64,000 bases of DNA from Parahaliea mediterranea (GTDB taxonomy: Bacteria; Pseudomonadota; Gammaproteobacteria; Pseudomonadales; Halieaceae). Positions 16,718 to 24,409 of this stretch are shown here, piece after piece. The stretch is taken from contig NZ_QEWO01000002.1 in NCBI RefSeq assembly GCF_003402235.1, positions 744,001 through 808,000 of the forward strand, read 5' to 3'. Each line of letters begins with the position of its first letter. Position 1 is the first letter of the stretch. The notes under the pieces were generated by a model. It worked only from the letters and a program-made list of their open reading frames with translations. It ran no database searches and was not told the DNA's origin. Both the position numbers and the translations under genes were made by a program.

Positions 16718-17575
16718 TCAGGCCTTGTTCATAAACAGGTCGTACACCACCTCGCGCAGGCGCGCCGTGGAGGGCAGGCTCACACCCAGTTCCTGTGCCG
16801 AGGCGAGGGCGCAGTCCAGGTCCTTCTCGCCAAGGCGGCCAAAGGGCCCGAAGATCGCTGTCATTTCCTCGTCGGTGCAACCGGCCGCCAGTGCGTTGCG
16901 GTTGCTGACAAACTTGTGCATGGATTCGTTCACCACACCGTTGGACAGCCCCACCTCACGCAGCACATCCACCGACAGACCACCTGCCTGCGCCAGGCGA
17001 CAGGCCTCGGACATGGCCATGAACTCGGCATAGGTAATCAGGTTATTGCACAGCTTCAGCAACATGCCGGCGCCGAGTTCACCGGCGTGCACGATGCGCT
17101 CGCCGGAGGTTTCGAACACCGGCGTGGCGCGCGCCACGTCCTGGGCGCTGCCACCGACCATGTAGCAGAGCGTGCCCGCCTCTGCTCCGGTAGGGCCGCC
17201 GGTGATGCCGGCATCAATCAGGACAAGACCGGCGTTTTTACAATCCGCCGCCCAGCGCTGCAGGGCGGCGCGGCTGACGGTGCTGTGAATGGCGATGAGG
17301 GTGTCGGGCGCCGCATTGGCGATCAGCCCGCCATCGCCGTAGAGCAGTTCCTCCACCTGGTGATCGTCGCGCACGCAGATACCAATGTGCTGGCAAAGCG
17401 CGGCCAGGGCGGCCGGGCTAGCACAGGCGGTGGCGCCCTTGTCGGTCAGCTCCTGCACGGCGGCCTCCACCACATCGTAAACGCAGGTCTGCCAGGGCCC
17501 CTGCAGCAGACGCACGGCGCTGGGCTTGCCAATACTGCCAAGCCCGATGTATCCGACGCTGGAAAGTGCTGTCAT
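16718..17575 (-). CDS. 3-Hydroxyisobutyrate dehydrogenase-like beta-hydroxyacid dehydrogenase
   Basis: A 285-residue NAD(P) enzyme of the 6-phosphogluconate/3-hydroxyisobutyrate dehydrogenase family. The Rossmann motif is GYIGLGSIGKP, the substrate strip is DAGITGGPTGAEAGTL and the catalytic Lys lies in LLKLCNNLITYAE. A GGAGGAG element precedes the ATG. It is the first gene of a four-gene minus-strand operon and diverges from the second Rieske gene; operator copy 2 lies between them. The substrate is unknown; the family acts on beta-hydroxy acids. Confidence 0.9.
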   Translation of the reverse strand: MTALSSVGYIGLGSIGKPSAVRLLQGPWQTCVYDVVEAAVQELTDKGATACASPAALAALCQHIGICVRDDHQVEELLYGDGGLIANAAPDTLIAIHSTVSRAALQRWAADCKNAGLVLIDAGITGGPTGAEAGTLCYMVGGSAQDVARATPVFETSGERIVHAGELGAGMLLKLCNNLITYAEFMAMSEACRLAQAGGLSVDVLREVGLSNGVVNESMHKFVSNRNALAAGCTDEEMTAIFGPFGRLGEKDLDCALASAQELGVSLPSTARLREVVYDLFMNKA

Positions 17576-17669
17576 CGTTATTCTCTCCTCCAGTCTGTAG
17601 CGGCAGGCACAAAACTTAAAGGGCACTGCCACTCGCCTTGCGGCATGGTAAGAGTGCCCTTTGATATTT

Positions 17670-17695
17670 GTCAATTCTATTTGACCATTAGTCAA
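17670..17695 (+). promoter_or_regulatory. Triple half-site operator, copy 2
   Basis: GTCAA (17670-17674), TTGAC (17681-17685) and GTCAA (17691-17695) keep exactly the 6- and 5-base spacings of the other two copies. It lies in the divergent region between the beta-hydroxyacid dehydrogenase gene (start 17575) and Rieske gene 2 (start 17801), so it may control both. Confidence 0.8.
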
Positions 17696-17709
17696 GCCAT
17701 GTTTACTAT
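17681..17709 (+). promoter_or_regulatory. Promoter TTGACC-N17-TACTAT for Rieske gene 2
   Basis: The -35 TTGACC (17681-17686) and -10 TACTAT (17704-17709) are 17 bases apart, and the operator half-site GTCAA occupies the spacer. The predicted leader before the ATG at 17801 is about 85 bases. Confidence 0.62.
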
Positions 17710-17800
17710 CTATCGACGCCGGGCTGGCGTGCTGCACACCCTCGCAACACTTCACCAACCCCGGCCAGCCCGCCAACACTGCCACCGCACTGGAGCTCCC

Positions 17801-18766
17801 ATGACTGAACGCCTGTCCATGCCCCTTCCCTACGGTTGGTTTGTGGTGGCCTACGCCGACGAGATCGCCGTGGGCCAGTCCCGCCCCCTGCGCTATTTTG
17901 GCCGCGAACTGGTGCTGTTTCGCACCGAGAGCGGCCAGGCCGCCCTGCTCGATGCCTACTGCCCCCACCTGGGCGCCCACCTGGGCTATGGCATCCACGG
18001 CAGCAGTGGCGGCGGTCGCATCGAGGGCGAAACCATCGTCTGCCCCTTCCACGCCTGGAAGTTCAACCCCGAAGGCGAGGTGAAGGAAATCCCCTACGCC
18101 AGGAACATTCCGCCCCGGGTCAAAGACAAGCCCTGCCTGCAGGCCTACCCCACGGTGGAAACCAACCAGGTCATCTACGCCTGGTTCCACCCCGACAATA
18201 TCGCCCCCCTGTGGCAGCCCGAGACCTTCCCTGAAGCGCAAAGTGACGACTGGGCGCCCCTCAAGCGCTTTGAGTGGACCATTCACACCACCTGCCAGGA
18301 GATGGCGGAAAACGGCTTCGACTCCGCCCACTTCCGCTATGTGCACCAGACGGGCAGCTTTCCCGAGTCAGACATTCACTTTGGCGACCACATCAGCCAG
18401 ACCGTGCAGCGCGCCGACCTGGAAACGCCACGAGGCACGGTAAAAGGCAGCATTACCTCCCGCGGGGTGGGGCCCGGCCAGGGCTTTACCCGCTTTGAGG
18501 GCATTGCCAACACCATGCTGTTTGGCCAGGTGACACCAGTGGATGAAACCGCGGTGCATGTGCGCTTTGCCTTTACCCAGCCCAAGGTCAACGGCGAAGT
18601 GGTAGAAGGCGGAGTGAACCAGGCCATCGTGGCCGACATCTGCAAACAGGTCACCGAGGATATCCCCATCTGGGAGCACAAAATCTACCGCGACCAGCCC
18701 ACCCTGTGTGATGGCGATGGGCCCATCAGCCGCTTCCGCCGCTGGTATTCGCAGTTCTACGCCTGA
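17801..18766 (+). CDS. Rieske non-heme iron oxygenase, KshA/DAF-36-like (2)
   Basis: A 321-residue terminal oxygenase. Rieske ligands are C54/H56 (CPHLG) and C81/H84 (CPFHAW), with an extra Gly/Ser-rich insert between them (HGSSGGGR) absent from paralogue 1. The iron site is ENGFDSAHFRYVH. The ending DGDGPISRFRRWYSQFY matches the steroid 9alpha-hydroxylase/cholesterol 7-desaturase type. The Methylococcus C4-sterol demethylase SdmA is also a Rieske protein, so C4 demethylation is another possible role. No reductase partner gene is adjacent. The start is the ATG after GGAG. Confidence 0.9.
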   Translation: MTERLSMPLPYGWFVVAYADEIAVGQSRPLRYFGRELVLFRTESGQAALLDAYCPHLGAHLGYGIHGSSGGGRIEGETIVCPFHAWKFNPEGEVKEIPYARNIPPRVKDKPCLQAYPTVETNQVIYAWFHPDNIAPLWQPETFPEAQSDDWAPLKRFEWTIHTTCQEMAENGFDSAHFRYVHQTGSFPESDIHFGDHISQTVQRADLETPRGTVKGSITSRGVGPGQGFTRFEGIANTMLFGQVTPVDETAVHVRFAFTQPKVNGEVVEGGVNQAIVADICKQVTEDIPIWEHKIYRDQPTLCDGDGPISRFRRWYSQFYA

Positions 18767-18863
18767 TTCCGCCCGGTTAGCATCCGGTTCGTAAGTGAAT
18801 TGCGCCCGGTGCGCCGGGCGCATCGCCCACCACGCAAGAGACGCACCCACGGGAGCGCAATTT

Positions 18864-18883
18864 AACATTTATTTTAAAATGTT
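18864..18883. promoter_or_regulatory. Palindromic operator AACATTT-N6-AAATGTT, copy 1
   Basis: The sequence AACATTTATTTTAAAATGTT has perfect 7-base arms. It lies 84 bases before the hypothetical gene at 18968 in an otherwise featureless AT-rich pocket of a GC-rich gap. Related sites are at 24367, 27719 and 29523. A TetR-type binder is inferred. Confidence 0.65.
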
Positions 18884-18967
18884 TTTCGTTAGAATGAACG
18901 CGACCTAGCACGCAACTGCCGCAGCACCACCGGGTACACAACAATAAGGCACCCGCATCAGGAGCCC

Positions 18968-20266
18968 ATGATGACAGGACTTTCAGCCGCCCCCGATGAC
19001 CACTGGGGCAGCTTCGACAAGCAGACACTGGCCCGCTTCGGCCGCGAGGTGATGCTGCACAACCAGATTCACGACCGCGCCCTGCTGCCGCTGCTGGCCA
19101 TGCGCTGGGGCGAGGCCCGGGTAACGCAGCAGGCCCTGGACGAATGGATGGGCGCAAGCCCTGTGTACAACGCCCGCAATCGCGCTTTGCACAACATGCA
19201 GGGCGACGGAGTGGACACCATCATGAAGGGCTTCCAGCTCGACATTGGCGCGCCGCATATGTGGCTCAAGTTTCACTTTGATGTGCAAGACAGGCATTAC
19301 GGCCAGTTCTGGCTGACCAGTTGCGGCGCCTACAACCATGTGCGCGCCCTGACCGGCGCCGACCCGGCGGCGGAGACGCAGATCTGCGTGCACATGGAAG
19401 ACCCGACCTTCGATGCCACGGTGATGGCAGTGAACGCCGGCGCCCGCTGCCGGCCGGTGTTTCGCCCACCCCACGGCGGGGCCATTCCCGCCGAAGGCCC
19501 CTGCCGCTGGGAGGTTGTCATCGAGCCCGACGAGCAGATTGCCGCGGCACAGTTTGGCACCTTCACCGAGGCCGTGCGCAGCTCCCGCGCCGGCCAGTTC
19601 CAGTTTACCGCGGCCCCCGCCACCAACGACGGCATGGCCGACTACAGCGGCGCCTTCAAGCGTGACTTTACCCTGGAAGATTTAAGCCACAGCGCCCTGC
19701 TGACTCAGGTCAAGGAGTTCGCCCTGGATGTGCACCTGCTGCAGCGGGCGTCCTACCTCAGCCTGCTGGCAGATTACGGGGCCGCGGTGGTGAGCGAGCT
19801 GATTGCCGAACACTGCGCCGCCATGGCGCCACTGTACCAGGCCCGCCTGCGACGCCTGTTTGGCATAGACGGCGATGACATGGACGCCATTCTGCGCCTG
19901 CTGCAGGTAGACCCGCACTTCGTGCCGGAGTACACCGTTACCGGCACCGCGCTGATCGATGCCCGCACCGGTTGCTTCTGGATTGGCGAGTGCGCGGCCA
20001 TCGGCGATGGTGCCGCCCAGGGTGTGCTCACCGACATACTGGCAGGTGAGCCCAACGGACTAACGCAGATTGTGCAGGCGGCCAATCCCCGGGCCCAGGT
20101 CAGCCCCATGACCGGCGATGTGCCCCCCGGGGCCGTACACGCTTTTCGTATCACCATCGACCCCGCCGCCGACCCGGTGCCGGCATCACCCTGGGCGGAG
20201 CTGGCGGGCATGAACGGCCTGCTGGAGGCGGACCTGTCCCGCCACATCTACCACTACAAGGACTGA
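18968..20266 (+). CDS. Conserved-looking protein of unknown function
   Basis: A 432-residue soluble protein that I do not recognise. There is no signal peptide or membrane segment. Strips that look conserved are HDRALLPLLAMRWGEA, FWLTSCGAYNHVRALTGAD, CVHMEDPTFDATVMA and CRPVFRPPHGG, with several His, Cys and Asp that could bind metal or act in catalysis. An AGGAG site precedes two adjacent ATGs (18968 and 18971); either could start. The LLM gene begins five bases after its stop, so it leads an operon with the LLM oxidoreductase, the cycloisomerase homologue and the epimerase-like gene. An enzymatic role in sterol conversion is possible but unproven. Confidence 0.85.
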   Translation: MMTGLSAAPDDHWGSFDKQTLARFGREVMLHNQIHDRALLPLLAMRWGEARVTQQALDEWMGASPVYNARNRALHNMQGDGVDTIMKGFQLDIGAPHMWLKFHFDVQDRHYGQFWLTSCGAYNHVRALTGADPAAETQICVHMEDPTFDATVMAVNAGARCRPVFRPPHGGAIPAEGPCRWEVVIEPDEQIAAAQFGTFTEAVRSSRAGQFQFTAAPATNDGMADYSGAFKRDFTLEDLSHSALLTQVKEFALDVHLLQRASYLSLLADYGAAVVSELIAEHCAAMAPLYQARLRRLFGIDGDDMDAILRLLQVDPHFVPEYTVTGTALIDARTGCFWIGECAAIGDGAAQGVLTDILAGEPNGLTQIVQAANPRAQVSPMTGDVPPGAVHAFRITIDPAADPVPASPWAELAGMNGLLEADLSRHIYHYKD

Positions 20267-20270
20267 GCCG

Positions 20271-21131
20271 ATGAAACACTGGCAATGCATCGCCATGCTC
20301 GACATGAAGGAGCTGCCCCACCTCGCCCGGCACGCCGAAGACCTGGGGTTTGAGGGCATCAGCCTCGGCGAGCACCTGATTACCTTCTCCGAACAGTACG
20401 AAAGCTACAATTACAGCAAGAACAACCTGATCCGCTGGTATCCCGAAACCCACTGGCCGGACCCGTGGGTGCAGATTGCCGCGCTGTCGCAAATCACCAC
20501 CCGCCTGCGTTTTCTGACCAGCGTTTACGTACTGCCCATGCACACGCCCTTTGACGTGGCCAAATCCGTATCCACCGCCGCCAATATCAGCGAGGGTCGG
20601 GTCATTCTTGGCGCGGGCATCGGCTGGCAGAAAAGCGAGTTCGAACTGGTGGGGCAGGACTTTCACACCCGCGGCCGACGTTGCGACGAAATGCTCACCG
20701 TGATGCAGAAACTGTGGAGCGGTGAGCCGGTCAGCCATCAGGGCGAGTTTTTCCGCTTTCCGAGCCTGCAGATGTCGCCGGGGCTCGACCATCCCCTGCC
20801 CATCTACATCGGCGGCTTCGCAGCACCGGCGCTGGCCCGGGCGGCCCGCCACGACGGCTGGATTGGCGGCCAGCACGAGATGAGTGAGGTGGAAGCCCTG
20901 GTGCCGACCCTGCTGGATGCGCGGCGCGCCACGGGTGCGGGCAGCGACAATTTTGAGATCTGCCTCGGCCTGTACGAACCCAGCGAAGCCAACATGGCGC
21001 GCTGCGAGGAACTGGGCGTCACCCAGTTGTACCGCCACGCCTTCTGCGATGACAACGGCATGGCGAGTCGCATGAGCCTGGATGACAAGCTCCGCGAAAT
21101 GGAGCGCTTCGCCCGGCAGCACCTGGCCTGA
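20271..21131 (+). CDS. Luciferase-like (LLM) flavin-dependent oxidoreductase (1)
   Basis: A 286-residue LLM-fold TIM barrel. It shows GFEGISLGEHL near the N-terminus, LGAGIGWQKSEFELVGQDF in the middle and the subfamily strip IYIGGFAAPALARAARHDGW. Proteins like this are often labelled F420-dependent, but many use FMNH2, and no F420 biosynthesis gene is seen here. It sits between the unknown 432-residue protein and the cycloisomerase homologue in one operon. A Baeyer-Villiger or hydroxylation step on a steroid is a plausible but unproven role. Confidence 0.88.
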   Translation: MKHWQCIAMLDMKELPHLARHAEDLGFEGISLGEHLITFSEQYESYNYSKNNLIRWYPETHWPDPWVQIAALSQITTRLRFLTSVYVLPMHTPFDVAKSVSTAANISEGRVILGAGIGWQKSEFELVGQDFHTRGRRCDEMLTVMQKLWSGEPVSHQGEFFRFPSLQMSPGLDHPLPIYIGGFAAPALARAARHDGWIGGQHEMSEVEALVPTLLDARRATGAGSDNFEICLGLYEPSEANMARCEELGVTQLYRHAFCDDNGMASRMSLDDKLREMERFARQHLA

Positions 21132-21176
21132 CAGGCCCGGCACATTCACTCCCCGACACTGACTGCGAGCAAGCGT

Positions 21177-22001
21177 ATGGCGTCCAAGTGGTTCTCCCCC
21201 AACCCCGACAAGGCCTGGATGGAAAAATGGCTGCTGGGGTTCATCCCCGTGTTCTTCGCCTACAACGCCCTGATGCAGGGCATGGGCTGGCTCGATGCCA
21301 ACACCTTCTGGCACATCACCCAGAACGCCCTGATGTGGCTGCCCTGGTGTGTAGTGCTGCCCTGGTGGCTGCGCCGCAACAGCGGCATTGCCTGGCGCGA
21401 CAGCTACTGGTTCAAGGCCAACCTGTTCATGTTCTGGTGGGTATTCATCGCCACCTACGTTCACACGGAATACTTCTTCGGCGTGCTGGGACTGCGTTAT
21501 AACTTCCCGGATGTCACTCTCTATTTCGATTCCGCACTGATCGGCCCCGATGAGGCCGGCGCCCTTGCCGCGCACCAGAAAGTGCCACCTGGCATGTATC
21601 TCAACTCGGTAGCGTTCTTTCTCGTGTATCACAATAGCGCGGTGATCTTCATGCGCCGGGTTCGCCACCTCACCGCCGGTTGGGGCGCCCTTGCCCGGCG
21701 CCTGGGCTGGTGCGCCATTGTGGCCTTTACCGCCGTGTTCTGGGCCTGGGCCGAAACCTGGCTCTACATCACCGACAACGCCGCCGGCAACGTGTGGTAC
21801 GAAAACCTCGACCAGATGCTGCTCTACGGCTCGCTCTATTACTCCCTGTATTTTCTGGTGGCCTTCCCCATCTACTACCGCCTGGATGAAACCGAGGAAC
21901 GCTGGCCACTGTCGCGGGTGTTTCTGGAGGCCAGCGCGGTGGGCATGCTGTCCATGCTGCTGATCGACTTTGCCTCCCACATCATGGCGCCGCTGGCGTG
22001 A
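21177..22001 (+). CDS. Cycloeucalenol cycloisomerase-like membrane protein
   Basis: A 274-residue integral membrane protein with six or more hydrophobic segments. Several strips match what I recall of plant cycloeucalenol cycloisomerase (CPI1): WRDSYWFKANL, YFFGVLGLRYNFP, VYHNSAVIFMRRVRH and GSLYYSLYFLVAFPIYYRLD followed by E-x-x-W-x-L-S-R-V. In plants CPI1 opens the 9beta,19-cyclopropane ring of phytosterol precursors. Here it is in an operon with an LLM oxidoreductase and an epimerase-like SDR, near a CYP51-like P450. A matching role on cyclopropyl sterols is inferred; another sterol double-bond isomerisation is possible. Confidence 0.8.
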   Translation: MASKWFSPNPDKAWMEKWLLGFIPVFFAYNALMQGMGWLDANTFWHITQNALMWLPWCVVLPWWLRRNSGIAWRDSYWFKANLFMFWWVFIATYVHTEYFFGVLGLRYNFPDVTLYFDSALIGPDEAGALAAHQKVPPGMYLNSVAFFLVYHNSAVIFMRRVRHLTAGWGALARRLGWCAIVAFTAVFWAWAETWLYITDNAAGNVWYENLDQMLLYGSLYYSLYFLVAFPIYYRLDETEERWPLSRVFLEASAVGMLSMLLIDFASHIMAPLA

Positions 22002-22011
22002 AGGGTCTGGC

Positions 22012-23013
22012 ATGAAGGTACTGGTGACCGGCGCCACCGGGCTGGTGGGCCTGTTCAGCGCCGTGCAGTGCCTGCGCGACGGCTACAGCGTGCGGGTGCT
22101 GGTGCGCGATGCCGACAAGTTCGCCCGCTGCCTTGCCCCCTTCAATGTGTCGGCGGGCCACTTTGACATCGCCCTTGGCGACATTACCGAGGCGCAAACC
22201 CTGGCGCCCGCCCTCGCCGGCTGCAACGCGCTGATTCACTGCGCCGGCATTTTCTCTGACCGTTTGCAGGATGCAGAGCGCCTGCAGCGCATCAACGTGC
22301 AGGCCTGCCGCGACGTGCTCGAAGCGGCCGCAGCACAGGGCCTGGACCCGATCATCCACGTTTCCAGCTACCTGGCGCTGTTCCCGCCCGCCGGCAAGGT
22401 GCAAACCGCCGATGACCGGGTGGCGCAGCCTTCCTCCATGTACGCCCGCACCAAAGCCGCCGCCGAGCACATCGCCCGTAACCTGCAGGACGCGGGGGCG
22501 CCGCTGGTCACTGTGTATCCGGGTTCGGTACAGGGGCCCCACGACCCCACCTTCAGCATCGGCAGCCAGTTGCTGGCCGACGCCATTCGCAGTGGCCGCT
22601 ACCTGGTGACCGAGGGCGGGCGCAGCTTTACCGACGTGCGCGACCTGGCCCACCTGCTCAGCAACCTGCTGCAGCCAGGGCGCGGCGCGCGGCGCATCAT
22701 GTGCGGCGGTTACTATCTGAGTTACGACGAGCAGCGGGCGCTGCTGGAGCGGGTGTCCGGGCGCACCATCAAGGCCCAGCGTATACCCGGGCCCCTGCTG
22801 CGCCTGATGGGGTCAGCGGGTGACCTGGCCAGTCGGGTGACCGGGCGCTCCTTCGCGCTGACCCGGGAGGCGGCGGAGGTGCTAACCCGCTCGGTGCCCT
22901 GCGACGACCGCCCCGGCCTTGCCGACCCGGGCTATCCGCTTGTGGGGGTAGAGCAGTCCTTCCAGGACCTGGTGGACTGGATGCGCGAGGCCGGCAAACT
23001 GCCCCGCGCCTGA
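22012..23013 (+). CDS. NAD-dependent epimerase / 3beta-hydroxysteroid dehydrogenase-like SDR
   Basis: A 333-residue extended SDR. It begins MKVLVTGATGLVGLFSA (nucleotide site), carries HVSSYLAL and the catalytic MYARTKAAAEH (Y-x3-K), and has the extended substrate domain of 3beta-HSD and sterol-4-carboxylate decarboxylase relatives. In Methylococcus such a protein (SdmB) works with a Rieske oxygenase in C4 demethylation. A start 14 codons earlier would overlap the cycloisomerase gene; GAAGGG before the ATG at 22012 supports this one. It is the last gene of the 18968-23013 operon. Confidence 0.88.
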   Translation: MKVLVTGATGLVGLFSAVQCLRDGYSVRVLVRDADKFARCLAPFNVSAGHFDIALGDITEAQTLAPALAGCNALIHCAGIFSDRLQDAERLQRINVQACRDVLEAAAAQGLDPIIHVSSYLALFPPAGKVQTADDRVAQPSSMYARTKAAAEHIARNLQDAGAPLVTVYPGSVQGPHDPTFSIGSQLLADAIRSGRYLVTEGGRSFTDVRDLAHLLSNLLQPGRGARRIMCGGYYLSYDEQRALLERVSGRTIKAQRIPGPLLRLMGSAGDLASRVTGRSFALTREAAEVLTRSVPCDDRPGLADPGYPLVGVEQSFQDLVDWMREAGKLPRA

Positions 23014-23040
23014 GTGCTGTGCAATAAAACCCTGCGCCGG

Positions 23041-23460
23041 CTAACCCATCAGGCCGGGGGGCAATTGGTCGGCCAGGGCATCCACATCCCAGTACACTTT
23101 GAGGGTCTGCAGCTGGCCTGCATCGTTCACCTCGTAGGTGGCAATCATCTCAATGTAGGTTTTCAGGCCTTCGATGTTGTTGGCAGCGGTCATCGCCACC
23201 GCCACCACATCCTCGCCACAGGGGTAGCGCTTGTGGGGAATGATAGTGAGGTTGCCGGGGCCGATCATCATGTCCCAGAACTCGGAGATACGCGCCTTGC
23301 CGCGAAAACCGGTGCCCTCGGGATCGTGCGGCGACTTGCCCACCGGGTCGTGCACCACCGCATCCTCGGCAAACAGGGACAGCCACTCGTCCTTGTTGCC
23401 GGCCATGGCATTGGCGATTGAGGCCTTGTGGGCGCGAATGGCGCGGGTGTCTTTATCCAT
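23041..23460 (-). CDS. Ketosteroid-isomerase-like (NTF2/SnoaL fold) protein
   Basis: A 139-residue NTF2-fold protein. The strip LFAEDAVVHDPVGKSP closely resembles the delta5-3-ketosteroid isomerase strip LFADDATVEDPVGSEP, and the Asp equivalent to the catalytic base is kept. By eye, the positions of the catalytic Tyr and the second Asp are not conserved. It may therefore isomerise a steroid double bond differently or be a binding/dehydratase relative. The ATG is eight bases after GGAG. It is convergent with the epimerase-like gene and is the last minus-strand gene before the TetR gene. Confidence 0.82.
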   Translation of the reverse strand: MDKDTRAIRAHKASIANAMAGNKDEWLSLFAEDAVVHDPVGKSPHDPEGTGFRGKARISEFWDMMIGPGNLTIIPHKRYPCGEDVVAVAMTAANNIEGLKTYIEMIATYEVNDAGQLQTLKVYWDVDALADQLPPGLMG

Positions 23461-23590
23461 CGTTATCACTCCAGCTCAGTTTAGCGCGCGGCGGGCGCCG
23501 CACATTCAGGCCCTGTATAGCAGCTGCTGCACACACTGGCACGCCGGCGCGGTGAAATTCGCCCCGGCGTTTACGATGGCATACCCCGCG

Positions 23591-24226
23591 TTACGGGTAG
23601 AGCATATCGGTGACGGTGATCTTGAGGCGCTTGATGTAGGCCCGCGGGTCGAAACTCTCGGGCTCCAGCGCCATTTCAATGAGGATGCCGGTCAGCATGC
23701 AGTGCACAGTGTAGATTACTTCCTGAAACACCCTGTCGCTGCCCTTGCTGTCATGAAAGATGCGCCGCGCCAGGTCCAGGTGGGCCTTGCGGCTGCGGCT
23801 GATGGACAGGTCGTTACCGGCCTTGCCGTGGCCCCGGGTGGCCAGCAGGATTTCCATAGTGGCCATGTATTCGTCACCCTGGTAATGGTACCAGGCGGCA
23901 TCCACATACTTGGCCACGCGCCGCTCCGGCGTGCCGGTGGTGAAGCGGTTGGCACTCAGCGTGTCGTGAAACTTCAGGTGCGAGCGCTGCAGCACCTCTT
24001 CGAGAATCTCGTCCTTGCCGCCAAAATGGTGCTGCACTGCACCCCAGGTCACACCGGCGCGCTTGGCAATCTGGCTGGAACTGGCAGCGGCGAACCCCTT
24101 TTCCTTGATCAGGCTGATCACCGCGTTGATGATCTTGTCCTGGGTCGCCTTACTTTTGGCCGCCTGGCGGCCCATGGCGTCGATATCCGCCTGGTCGAGT
24201 TCTATGGCCACGCTCTTCCTCTTCAT
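23591..24226 (-). CDS. TetR-family transcriptional regulator
   Basis: A 211-residue regulator. The N-terminal helix-turn-helix spans about residues 25-70 (KIINAVISLIKEKGFAAAS, then SQIAKRAGVTWGAVQHHFGGKDEIL). The C-terminal part is a helical ligand/dimer domain (YHYQGDEYMATMEILLATRG). The ATG before KRKSVAIEL is chosen; upstream ATGs add an unlikely tail and no clear ribosome site is present. It diverges from the CYP51-like gene, and an AACATTT-type palindrome lies between. It is the best candidate to bind the recurring palindromes, probably releasing on a steroid ligand; that is inference. Confidence 0.88.
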   Translation of the reverse strand: MKRKSVAIELDQADIDAMGRQAAKSKATQDKIINAVISLIKEKGFAAASSSQIAKRAGVTWGAVQHHFGGKDEILEEVLQRSHLKFHDTLSANRFTTGTPERRVAKYVDAAWYHYQGDEYMATMEILLATRGHGKAGNDLSISRSRKAHLDLARRIFHDSKGSDRVFQEVIYTVHCMLTGILIEMALEPESFDPRAYIKRLKITVTDMLYP

Positions 24227-24366
24227 GAAACATTGCCGTTGAATGGGCGCCATTTTACCAGAGTCACACGCGGCCATCCTAACTATTGATACTGCCCACA
24301 TTCGCGCCGACAGGCACCCTGACAGGCACCTTGCCCCGCATCACACCAATCCCTATAATCAAACAA

Positions 24367-24386
24367 ATAATTTCATTCGAAATGTT
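24367..24386. promoter_or_regulatory. Palindromic operator AACATTT-type, copy 2
   Basis: ATAATTTCATTCGAAATGTT matches the AACATTT-N6-AAATGTT pattern at 12 of 14 arm positions. It sits 23 bases before the CYP51-like ATG and 140 bases from the TetR start, in a divergent gap. This is the usual place for a TetR operator. Confidence 0.6.
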
Positions 24387-24409
24387 TTGTTGCCAGCTGC
24401 GAGGCCATC

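Noticed and set aside
20151-22037. Minus-strand frame of about 628 codons opposite the LLM and cycloisomerase genes
   Set aside because: A GC-driven shadow without recognisable domains.
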